Of a stretch of 64,000 nt of DNA, positions 55,458 through 64,000 are shown one piece after another; position 1 is the stretch's first letter, and each line of letters begins with the position of its first letter. The position numbers and the translations under genes are program-made. The stretch covers positions 1,426,001-1,490,000 of the forward strand of contig JACONQ010000009.1 of NCBI GenBank assembly GCA_014281115.1, written 5' to 3'. A model generated the notes under the pieces. It saw only the letters and a program-made list of their open reading frames with translations. It was not told the DNA's origin and did not search any database. The stretch comes from Laburnicola sp. R22_1. Its lineage: Eukaryota > Ascomycota > Dothideomycetes > Pleosporales > Didymosphaeriaceae.

Positions 55458-56615
55458 ATGGTTCTCACGTACGTAGCGGTTCCATATGGACGCAACACAC
55501 ATGCTGAGCTAAACACAGGCGAGCGGGCACAAAGCGCGCACTGGACAAGGACTCTAATGCGAGCGAGAACGGCACGCAAGCCGCAAAGAAGACAAAGCCG
55601 CTCAAGAAGGCGGGCACGAAATCCGCACCTAGCGCAGCGCAGCAGCAGCCTCCCAAGACTCTGTTGACCCTGCCGGCAGGTGGGCCATGTGTCTTCCAAT
55701 ATCCTTCCCGACTCTACTAATGTCTCCACTACAGAGATTCGCAACCGCATTTACCACTACGCGTCCGAGCGCGACTTCGACGGCTGGGCGAACGCCGCGC
55801 CTCTTGTCTCCAGACGATTTTCCTGTTGCAGCAGACATTCGCCTGTGGAATTCTTGGATTGGTGGAAGCAAGTGAACTCAGCGCGCAACTTCTTTGGTCT
55901 CACTCAGGTCTGCAAGCAAATCCGTGCCGAATACCGGCCCATTTGGCTACGCAATTCCACTGTTCGCCTTCGACCCGGTCACCTCGAACTATACCTCCAT
56001 ACCTTCTATGGCTGTCATCCGAACTGGGAAAACGACCATATGTCAATTCCTAAGCAGATCCAGATCTCTTGGGATGATGATATGGAGAGACACCTCGACA
56101 TCTTGTCGTTACTACGCATGCGCGCAGCTTGCAGCTCCTTCAAGGCCGAATTCATTCCGGATATTCTCACACACGTCGAGGGACCCTGGACTGAGCACGA
56201 TGCTTGCGAGCTGTGTATGGACGAAATGGAAGACGAAAACATCGATTTCGAAGATCTTGAATACTTCGACTGTCCACACGATGAAGTGCGTCGCGAAGCG
56301 TTCGCAGAATTTCTGATGGGAGACGAGTATAGCTATCTGTGGCAACTCAACGACTTCCTTTCTCATGATAACGCCAAGTGGCGTAAAGATATTCGTGACA
56401 AGGATATCTCTCGGGTGGATCTCAACAGCGCAGGTCACCACATTCCGCCGGCCGTCCGCGTTCACTTGAACAATGGAAGCGCGATCTGTAACGACGAACA
56501 TGAAAAAATGAGCATATCGGGGTTTGTCACCCAATACATCCAAAGCCGGGAACTGGATAGTGAACCATGGTCTTCTTTGCGTTTCCAGATGTGCTTCATG
56601 GACACCGGATGGTAA
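55458..56615 (+). CDS. 2EXR/F-box-like hypothetical protein
   Basis: Exons are 55458-55468 (11 nt only), 55519-55679 and 55735-56615, with introns of 50 and 55 nt in phase; 350 residues. The tiny first exon is supported by phase and by GTACGT/CAG ends. The second exon is Lys/Ala-rich (AAKKTKPLKKAGTK), likely a nuclear signal. The family signature follows: PAEIRNRIYHYAS, then GLTQVCKQIRAEYRPIWL about 55 residues on. Later comes a Cys-containing acidic stretch (DACELCMDEMEDENIDFEDLEYFDC) that might bind metal. The role is unknown. It resembles 48627-49683 in its motif pair only. Confidence 0.78.
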
Positions 56616-57766
56616 TACTGTATCGTTGCAGAGACATGATAATTGTTGTCCATTGAGACTATGGCAATCAAGGTGAAAAGGATTAGGAAGGGAGAGTTGG
56701 CACATGTGAACAATGTGTCTCGAAGGTGCTTGCAGCATGAAACAGTTCATCAGGACACATGTACGTAGCTTGCTAATGCGGTATTATGATAATTCGAATA
56801 CATGTTTCAAGAAAACAGTTCATGCCACTTGTGCAATCCCCGGATAAGAATGAGAGGAACTGCTTGGTGTTAAGAGTTGGATACAACCTGTACAAGTAGC
56901 TCAGTACACAGTCGCGTGAAGAACGCGGCCCGCAACACAGTACGAATGTATAATATCATGCAGAATAAATCCATGCATCTATCATGTCAACGTGTTTTAT
57001 CTCAAAGGAGATGGATCAGCTGTATGCAAACAGCCGCGGTGCTATCAGGATTTTCCCGCATGTGCGGCCTATTTTTGTCAAATAGAACATGTGTACAATT
57101 GTAGCATATGCCTCGTAATCTTGGACACTTATTTTTTACTTCAATAGCCACTTGTGGTGGTACTTCTACAAGCGTAGCCAAGCGAATAATATGTCCACGG
57201 GTTTTATGCTACGGTCAAGTAGTTGTTTGAGAGGCTTGTTACTGCTTGAAACCGGCCTGTTCCGAGATATATTCTTCTTTGTGAGCAAAGCTGCATCCCG
57301 CAACTATACTACAATAAAAGAAAACAACTATCTGAAACGCTATATTTCTGTGTACCAGCTCTGTGCAGGAAATCATATATATGTCATCGAGTTGACGACG
57401 AGACGATATCTTCTGTACGTAGATCTATAGGCTCGCACATTAAAGTTTGTTAGACGAGGTAGAATATGTAGAAGTCCTATACTATGCAAAAATTGAGTTG
57501 GCTATAAACGGATAGATAAGAATGAAAATACAAGAGTTCATGATAAACTACACAAATATACATGAGTAAAAAACGACAAATCCTTCATCGTACAAACGCA
57601 ACCACCTAACCTTAAAAATGTAGATACAGTCTATCGATGCAAAAGCCAGTAAACCTGCAAATGCGGTACTAAGAGCGAGCTTTGTTACCCGGCGCCCCTG
57701 TACCAAACCTTCATGTAAATGTTGAAAGTATTCTTGCCAAATAAACAGTCGTGATGTAGGAAAATC
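56616..57766. other. Intergenic region
   Basis: About 1.15 kb, AT-rich towards its right half. Short frames such as 56877-57104 and 57152-57430 are not convincing. Nothing else recognised. Confidence 0.45.
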
Positions 57767-58205
57767 CTACGTTGGCACATTCCCAACCCAACACCTCATC
57801 GCATGCGTCTTCGCCCAATCGTCGGGTATATTCTGTGCGTGAACACCAGGACAAGTTATATGCCTATGCACGCAGATTAGCGAAAAGCTTTGAGATGCAT
57901 CAGATCGCATCAATAGCTTACTTAGGCCTTTTCATCTTGTTATTTCCCTCTTCTTTGAGCCTCAATTCGGTACCTTTAATGCAGTTCTTTGTCCAAAATA
58001 TTTCACAGTAACCGCCATGATCAGGTCCAATAAGGAACGGTTTTGCTTCCGTTGTAGGAAAGAAACACCTTCCGCTCGAGGCATCGAACCATTGGCAATT
58101 ATTTGCGGTATGGCAAACGTATACGCCGCCTGGTTTACCGATTTTGGGTTCACACTGGTCTTGTCGTAGGGCGAGGACGTGAGTCAGATAGGTGAGAGTG
58201 CGCAT
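57767..58205 (-). CDS. Small secreted cysteine-rich protein A (candidate effector)
   Basis: Two exons: 58205-57922 and 57863-57767. The 58-nt intron (GTAAGC...TAG) is phase 2; 126 residues. The second exon is short (CPGVHAQNIPDDWAKTHAMRC core) and was found by comparison with the neighbour. The N-terminus MRTLTYLTHVLALRQ is a short hydrophobic leader. There are eight cysteines after it. Motifs shared with protein B are GKPGGVYVC, CQWFD, IGPDHGGYC, NC, TCPGV and RC. Eight evenly matched Cys suggest four disulfides. No enzyme motif was seen. A host-interaction or extracellular defence role is only inferred from size, secretion and Cys content. Confidence 0.8.
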
Positions 58206-59378
58206 GTTGCAGGTGGTGATGGGCAGATGTGGGGTTGTTTATGTTGCTTGAATTTGTTTATTGGAAGCTTGAGGTCTAGGTAAGTTGGGTGGATATAACA
58301 AATAGTAGTTGTCGTAGTAGCGAACTGGGATTGAGAAGAATGTTGATGCAGAGAGTTGGAGGTGGTGGATTGGCTATTTATACAATCCTGGAGCAGGCTT
58401 CATGTTCGCTGTGTCACATGGTATATTTACACGTGAATATTCGAAAGCCGCGAAGACGCAGTAACTTTGAATGTCTAGATGAAATTCAATGTACTGATCA
58501 TGTATATAGGTAGGAATTCAAGTAGTACAATCACGGCGTACATGTAGGCCATATAGTTTGCATCAACTGACCTGCATCGAGTTTCACATAATATCAGTAT
58601 ATTCAATGCGGGCTTAACTTGAACTATTCAAGCGATTGATAACAGTGATTTGGAGAATATTTACGGAGAAAATTTTGTGAATTGCTACCAAGGCTTTTCA
58701 TGCGCGATTGTTCCCACGGTAAGACAGTTGAAGAATGCTTCTGGAATTCGCATTTGAATAATCTAGGCTCGTGATAGCCACGTATGAAATCCGTAGCTGA
58801 ACGCTACAGTGCTGGACACGGATCAATTAATTATTCATTCACATATATCCACATATTCGTTCTCATCAATGGTTGAGTGAGCTTTTGTAGGTTGTTATCA
58901 ATACTTATCTAAAGCGTGAGTCTGAATTACAGTAGTCAAAGCAAGTCGTAAGAGCATCAACCATAAAGAAGTAGACTCGATTTAAATGGTAAGATTAAGT
59001 TCAGGGTTACGAAAAACACACTACATGATGTTGAAATGTCGTGCTTTCCACATATTTACACTTTAACATTACGATAGACTACTAGCTTGGTTCAAAACGC
59101 AACACATCGTACATTAACGCCTCGCTAATCGAGGATTTATCTACACACTAGGATACAGACTCGAAATTTCCGTCTAGATAATATAGATAATATGTAGAAC
59201 CGAATACCAAAGCTTGCAGAAATGTTTAATTCTGCATACAAATCAACAGCAGCTTTACAGCGTACAACCACTCAAAGAGAAAAGAAACATGGAACCTATA
59301 TGAGCCGCTAAAATGCCGCGGACCAAGACCTTCAAATATCCATCTTACAATGCCATGCTACGAGAGCAGACCATTATC
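58206..59378. other. Promoter of protein A, then AT-rich intergenic region
   Basis: 58206-58400 holds the promoter of the minus-strand gene. The rest (58500-59300) is AT-rich with no coding signal, consistent with a gene-poor setting for the secreted-protein pair. Confidence 0.5.
58334..58386 (-). promoter_or_regulatory. Promoter block of protein A, with TATA box
   Basis: On the minus strand TATAAATA (58375-58382) lies about 170 bp before the start. The surrounding ~50 bases (plus-strand GAATGTTGATG, AGAG, TTGGAGG, TGGT, CTATTTATA in order) match the block at 60201-60252 upstream of protein B. Confidence 0.65.
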
Positions 59379-60099
59379 TTAATATGCAGGAGCTGCGGAA
59401 GCTGGAGGAGGTACGGGACCTGGAGGATGTACGGGAACTGCAGAAGATGCGGGAACTGCAGAATATGCGGGACCTGGAGGAGGTGCAGAACCTGGAGGAG
59501 GTGTAGGACCTGGAGGAGGTGCAGAACCTGGAGGAGGTGCAGGACCTGGAGGAGGTGTAGGACCTGGAAGAGGTGCAGAACCTGGAGGGGGAGTGGCATT
59601 CGGCTGCGCAGATACAGCTGGCATTGTCGGATGAGCTGTCGAATCCAAACATTTAATGGCCTTCACCGCATCTGGCAGATTTGTTTTGACAACACCGGGA
59701 CATACTATCTTCCTACACATAAGGGTCAGTTCCAACATTGCTATTCTAAACAGGCGCTGCGATGCCACCGCCCTGGCAATGAATAACTTACGCCGGTGCA
59801 GCCATCGGCTGTGTCCCTGGGAGGAGGGTGATGGCATCTTCGTCCCTGCATTGATTGTCGGGGTATACGTGGCAATGTCCTCCATAATCGGGACCGATAA
59901 GTTCAATAGTATCCATACCAAGGTCTGCAAAGAGTTTGCAATCTTTAGATTCTGGGTAATCATACCACTTGCAGGAGTCCTTGGTGGCGTTGGAGCACAA
60001 GTACACGGCTCCGGGATGGCCTTTCCCAGGAACGCACTGGGTACTATCAGTAGTTTGTCGAAGAGCGAGGCTATGTGCTAAAAAGGCGAGGGCGCGCAT
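59379..60099 (-). CDS. Small secreted cysteine-rich protein B with proline-repeat tail (candidate effector)
   Basis: Two exons: 60099-59792 and 59712-59379. The 79-nt intron is phase 2, exactly as in protein A; 213 residues. The leader is MRALAFLAHSLALRQ. Eight cysteines match protein A one for one: CVPGKGHPGAVYLC, CKWYD, C, IGPDYGGHC, QC, VCPGV and KC. Beyond the last Cys it differs from A. It carries a ~90-residue Pro-rich tail with seven near-identical six-residue units (PPPGSA/PPPGPT/PPPGPA), then YSAVPASSAVPVHPPGP and stop. Such tails can extend a protein through the cell wall or bind wall polymers, but that is inference. No catalytic motif was seen. Confidence 0.82.
59466..59591 (-). 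repeat. 18-bp coding tandem repeat, seven units
   Basis: Seven units of 18 bp, each encoding PPPG(S/P)(A/T), lie inside exon 2 of protein B. Only one unit departs at the second Pro (PLPGPT). Copy number is likely to vary between strains. Confidence 0.85.
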
Positions 60100-61005
60100 T
60101 GCGGAGGATTGTATGCGTGGGTGGTGATGTGTAGTAGAAAAGTGTAAGATGCAGACTATATCGAGTATTTCAGTATGTCGCTGGCGGATTGAGGTCTTCG
60201 AGAATGTTGATGGAGAAAGAATTGAGGATGGTAGAATGACTATTTATATGATTCCTACCCAGTGTGTGAACTATTATCAAGAAGACTTCGCGCACTCTCG
60301 GTACACGGTATAACCAGTGTGTGAACATTCGCAAATGGAATGTCTGAGTACTCTGTCACGGACGGTTACCCGGATCGTGACCTACCGGGTGAATATATAT
60401 TCACATTTTGAACTTGGACTACGTTTCCTTCAAGAAATTCTGTCGCAGTGTCCTAGAATTCACAATTAAAGCTCCGGTTGGAACTAGTGAGACGTCAATA
60501 TACGGCACTCTCCGCTACGACTTGTGGCTGATGGTGAATGTTCCAGTCCAGCTCGTGTGCAACCTTCAAACATCAATATTTGTCACTAATCTACCGCGGT
60601 TGAGGCCGTCACTGGGATTGCGGCATTGTGACTTGTGGGTGCGAAATATCAAAATGGACTGAGTCACCAAATGTGCACAGAGCCGGATCCGTTCAATCAA
60701 CTATGCACCATGATAACACCGGAAGCGAAGGGGGTAGAGTAGTCCTTAGCGAGAGTTTGAAAAGTGGAAGAAGAATCTCTGGTACGATGGTGGGCCAGAA
60801 AGTGTCCACGAGCACTGGGCACTGTGAGTGTCGTCTGGGGTTCAAAGCGCGCTAACCGAAAACAAAGTAGCGTGGTCGGAATTTCGTTGAAGCGAGGTCC
60901 CGCACAACGCCATTTCGACTTTACGTTTTTGCGACCATCGACAACGACAACTGCGACGACGCCCCCGATCCACCCGACGACCTTTCCTCCTCATAATCCG
61001 TTACA
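60100..61005. other. Intergenic region between divergent genes
   Basis: About 900 bp containing the promoter of protein B (60201-60252) and that of the ribosomal protein gene. The frame 60408-60662 has no recognisable features. Confidence 0.45.
60201..60252 (-). promoter_or_regulatory. Promoter block of protein B, with TATA box
   Basis: On the minus strand TATAAATAG lies about 140 bp before ATG 60099. The block is alignable with 58334-58386 and shares GAATGTTGATG, GGATGGT and CTATTTATA in the same order. Confidence 0.65.
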
Positions 61006-61703
61006 ATGGCCTCCAAGCGCGGGTATGTCTGACGATGCATGTTGAGGATTGCCGCACAGGCACGAGACACTCGACAACCCACTAACTTGAATGCAGTCGC
61101 GGTTCTACCTCCGGTAACAAGCTGAAGATGACGCTCGGTCTGCCTGTGTACGTACCCACCACGAACGAATGCGCTTCGTAGATCGAAGCCACGACCTCAG
61201 CATGCAATATTGGATGGGTTGGAGTAGCGGGCTAATGGAGAACAGCGGAGCCGTCATGAACTGCTGCGACAACTCGGGTGCCCGTAACCTCTACATCATC
61301 TCCGTCAAGGGTATCGGTGCGCGTCTCAACCGTCTCCCGGCTGGCGGTGTTGGTGACATGGTCATGGCGACCGTCAAGAAGGGAAAGCCTGAGCTCAGGA
61401 AGAAGGTCATGCCTGCCGTCATCGTCCGACAGAGCAAGCCCTGGAGGAGGGGTGACGGTGTCTTCCTGTACTTTGAGGACAATGCTGGTGTGGTGAGTGG
61501 TGTTGGCAATGTATCCAATAAGGCGGAAACTGACATCACGTAGATCGTGAATCCAAAGGGTGAAATGAAGGGCTCTGCCATCACTGGTCCGGTCGGAAAG
61601 GAGGCTGCTGAGCTCTGGCCGGTGAGTGACGATGGCTGCGCTTTGTAATATTCGCTAACATTGTACCCAGCGTATTGCCAGCAACTCTGGTGTCGTGATG
61701 TGA
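61006..61703 (+). CDS. rpl23: 60S ribosomal protein L23 (uL14)
   Basis: Five exons: 61006-61022, 61097-61147, 61246-61492, 61544-61621 and 61671-61703; 141 residues, the size of uL14 in other eukaryotes. It lies on the subunit-joining face of the large ribosomal subunit and binds 28S rRNA. Conserved landmarks are [94 protein letters not shown] and the C-terminal ELWPRIASNSG. The 17-nt first exon and early introns are typical of fungal ribosomal protein genes. Confidence 0.95.
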
Positions 61704-63074
61704 GGTGTTCCTTTTCTAGCTCTTCTCCAACATTCATGGGTTACGGAAATGGCGAAATGCATTTATGGGGCGAATACTCTGGAGGTAGTCATTGCGACAA
61801 GCTAGCAATGGAATGATCCTCAAGACCAAAAGTCGAGACCGTGTGCAGTACAAAGCCAAGCGCACGAACAGATACCAACCTGCCTTTTTGCGCCAATGAG
61901 CAGTTCAGAAGCTTTCATGAACATCTGTTCCTTCATTTGGACCATACCTGTCAAAAATTCGATTCTGAAATCTCAAGACTATCACCCAAATTATCAACGG
62001 GCTTTAAAATTGAGTAGCACGAACTCAATCCCAATTGTAACCGCTCATGTCTACCACTCTGCACAAGACCGCAACCGAGGAAAGAGCACGGCGCTTGTAT
62101 TCGTCATGGAAGATGCTCAACTACAAAACTCTCGCGAATGTACGCCTTATCCTGCATCTTACACATACATAGCAGGAGTTTCCCCGCATTCCTTCAAGCA
62201 GCCCTGGAGGTAGCAAGATAACGTGTTTTTTCTGTAACAGGAGCAACTCGCAGACAGTCTGGGGATTTTGGTGTTTCGCACTAGTTCGCTCGAAACAAGA
62301 ACAGCCGTTAGCGAACCGAGCCGCAACCCGCTTCCTTACCCGTCGACTACCCGTCGACTACCTGTATAACACCAGTTCTTTTCCTGTCTCCATCTTCTAC
62401 AAGCTACTGAATGCAAGCTTGAGCCACCTAAAGATCACCCCATATGTCGCTATTCTGGTGTTGCGCACTTCCCGCAGACAAGGGTTGCCTGAAAAGGAAA
62501 TGGGTACGCGTCTTGAAGATCTCAAATCAGCTGCAAACTAGGATGCTTGCCTAATCGCGTAGTGTTTTAGGCATGCCCAACCTTCACGACCTACCCCAAT
62601 AATACACGGGAAACGAGGTTTAGACTGTCTTCCCACTCGCTATTATTATGCTTGCAGCAGGTGTAAGCTCGCGAGGCAGTTTCTCGCCAAGCAAACCCCG
62701 AAACATGCACGCCTCCAGAGCCGCGTCGCCATACCCTCCGCGTCCCATGATCGGAATATCAAACCTATGTCGCCGACAATGGCTAGTAGCGGCACCATGT
62801 CCAGCTCAACGAAGAGTAGTAAGCTTTCACATCGGCCACACAGTGCACCTTGGCTCCTCGGCATTGTTTGACCCACGTTCATATGGCTACATAGCAAGCT
62901 GTACAAGACCTACTTCTCCACTTCTCTTCTTTCTTTCTCTTCACTTTCGGCTTTGCTCTCGTTGTGAGCCGTCTTCGATTCTCTCGGCCGGACCGTCTCT
63001 ACTTTTCGATTCTTGTTACTAATTTCTTAGAAATTCGTGTGCTGTGCACTATTTTTTAAAACTTTCCGTCGATC
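61704..63074. other. Intergenic region
   Basis: About 1.37 kb. Frames at 61896-62213 and 62648-63022 have no recognisable features. A CT-rich tract at 62905-62960 probably belongs to the promoter/leader of the gene at 63075. Confidence 0.45.
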
Positions 63075-64000
63075 ATGTATACACTTACATTTGCATCTCT
63101 GGTCGCTCTCGCAGCGTGTGCACCGCAAAGAGGAGGCGGGCGGCGTCCGACGGCGCAGCAGCAAGCAGCTCAGGTCCCGCAGGGCATCTCTCAAGCTACT
63201 GATGGATCAATGATTCTGGACGCCACGGCCGATGTCAATGGCCTTCCTATCAGGTTCAAAATTGCTGCTCCCGCGGACCAGTTTCTGGCGGCGAGTGGAG
63301 TTCCCGGGGCGGCGGCCACGAGTGCAAATGGCACAATGGGTTCGTAGACCATCCATCTTGCTCATGCGTGCAACATCACTAACTCTCTGCAGGGGCAAAT
63401 GTTCTTCTCCACGGCGACGGCGGCCAATCCTTCTTCGACTTCCCCAACCAAAACGTGCAAGCCAACACCATGGGCGTTGCGCTCCTGGCACCCGACCCAA
63501 ACCTCTTCTGGGGCGGTGGCTCCGGCCTCGATCGCACAGATGGCGTCGCCCACGCTCAAGCAGTCAACGACTTCGTCCAGACCATGATGCCGCAGCTCGT
63601 CGCCTTCGACAGCAACGCCGTTACTTTCACAGGCGTGTCCGGCGGCTCGCTCCTCATGAGCGGCTTCTTCATCCCAGCTCAGATGCAGAACTTTGCCAAC
63701 AGCGCTGTTGAACTGAATTGCGGCGCTATGCCGCCCCAGGTCGACTTCGCGAATGCGGCGAATGTTATGAGTACGCTCAGGATCCACTACCAGAGCACGC
63801 AGAGCGAGTTGCAGTCTCTGCAGGGCAGTATCCCGCAGGCTGTCGTAGCGTATGAGCAGCTCGCTGCTGACGCTGGCCTCTCGGCAGATCAGATCAACGC
63901 TCTGCAGACTGTCGACAACACGCCCCAAGGAGGGCATTGCGAGTTTGACGGACAGGACTTTGTGTCCGGTGTGCAGACCATGTTGACGAGCTACTCAAAC
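63075..64000 (+). CDS. Secreted GxSGGS protein, alpha/beta-hydrolase-like (3' truncated by window)
   Basis: Exon 1 is 63075-63339 and exon 2 runs from 63393 past the right edge; the 53-nt intron is phase 1. MYTLTFASLVALAACA is a signal peptide. A Gly/Gln-rich linker and a globular domain follow, with VLLHGDGGQSFFDFP, VALLAPDPNLFWGGGSG and VTFTGVSGGSLLMSGFFIP. HGDGGQ resembles an oxyanion loop and GVSGGS a nucleophile elbow of serine hydrolases, with the second Ser position variable. The catalytic acid and His would lie beyond the window or cannot be identified. It is probably an extracellular esterase or related protein; the substrate is unknown. Confidence 0.75.

Noticed and set aside
26882..57515. 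Shared 13-mer CTATAAACGGATA at about 26885 and 57503
   Set aside because: Many 13-mers are expected to repeat by chance in 64 kb and the flanks do not align.
59313..59786. 157-codon plus-strand frame with repeated CRTWRRCRTW
   Set aside because: It is the antisense shadow of the proline-repeat exon of protein B, whose minus-strand reading is supported by the paralogue.
1..64000. CRISPR arrays, tRNA, rRNA or bacterial-type operons
   Set aside because: No spaced direct repeats of CRISPR type, no cloverleaf I could support and no rRNA-like sequence were seen; the gene structure is eukaryotic. A tRNA scan was not possible by eye, so a missed tRNA gene cannot be ruled out.

Overview
The window reads as nuclear DNA of a filamentous ascomycete (Pezizomycotina, most likely a Dothideomycete). 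The grounds are many short GT-AG introns of about 45-115 nt, intron-rich housekeeping genes (uL14, cyclophilin, epsin), an Agd3-type extracellular deacetylase, a fungal rhodopsin-domain membrane protein, several lineage-type hypothetical families, and transposons carrying nonsense changes of the kind left by RIP (C:G to T:A). The class is an inference from gene families, not a measurement.

Layout. 0-4.5 kb: a truncated hypothetical gene at the left edge and a broken NmrA-like gene. 4.5-18.3 kb: an accessory block with three transposons of different classes, each with visible ends. These are a 6.2 kb Tad-type LINE (15-bp target duplication, TAC-repeat tail), a 1.8 kb pogo/Fot1-type Tc1-mariner element (86-bp inverted repeats, TA target), and a 3.7 kb hAT element (8-bp target duplication) sitting inside the last coding exon of a secreted-protein gene. 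19-29.5 kb: two copies of one hypothetical gene family (19.2 and 29.5 kb) flank an Agd3-like deacetylase, a short-chain dehydrogenase pseudogene and a rhodopsin-domain membrane protein. 29.7-32.7 kb: a second, more decayed hAT element with a perfect 8-bp target duplication.

33-46 kb is gene-dense and mostly housekeeping: proline dehydrogenase, a PLP-dependent Cys/Met metabolism enzyme, a cyclophilin with a possible mitochondrial leader, an Ent3-type epsin, a Ted1-type metallophosphoesterase, a small unknown gene, and a second SDR pseudogene that lacks its catalytic Tyr and Lys. 46-57 kb: long intergenic stretches and fungal hypothetical genes, including a paralogue of the gene at the left edge, two proteins with the LPPEIRxxIYEYA / CKQIRxE signature, and an RGG-repeat protein with a PAM2-like motif. 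57.7-60.1 kb: a duplicated pair of small secreted proteins with eight matching cysteines and related promoters. 61-64 kb: ribosomal protein uL14 and a secreted GxSGGS protein cut by the right edge.

The genes do not form one pathway. The main biological themes are transposon accretion next to secreted-protein genes, a hAT insertion that truncated one such gene, and local gene-family duplication (four paralogue sets). All exon structures were derived by hand from splice signals, reading frame and paralogue comparison; no alignment or database search was run.
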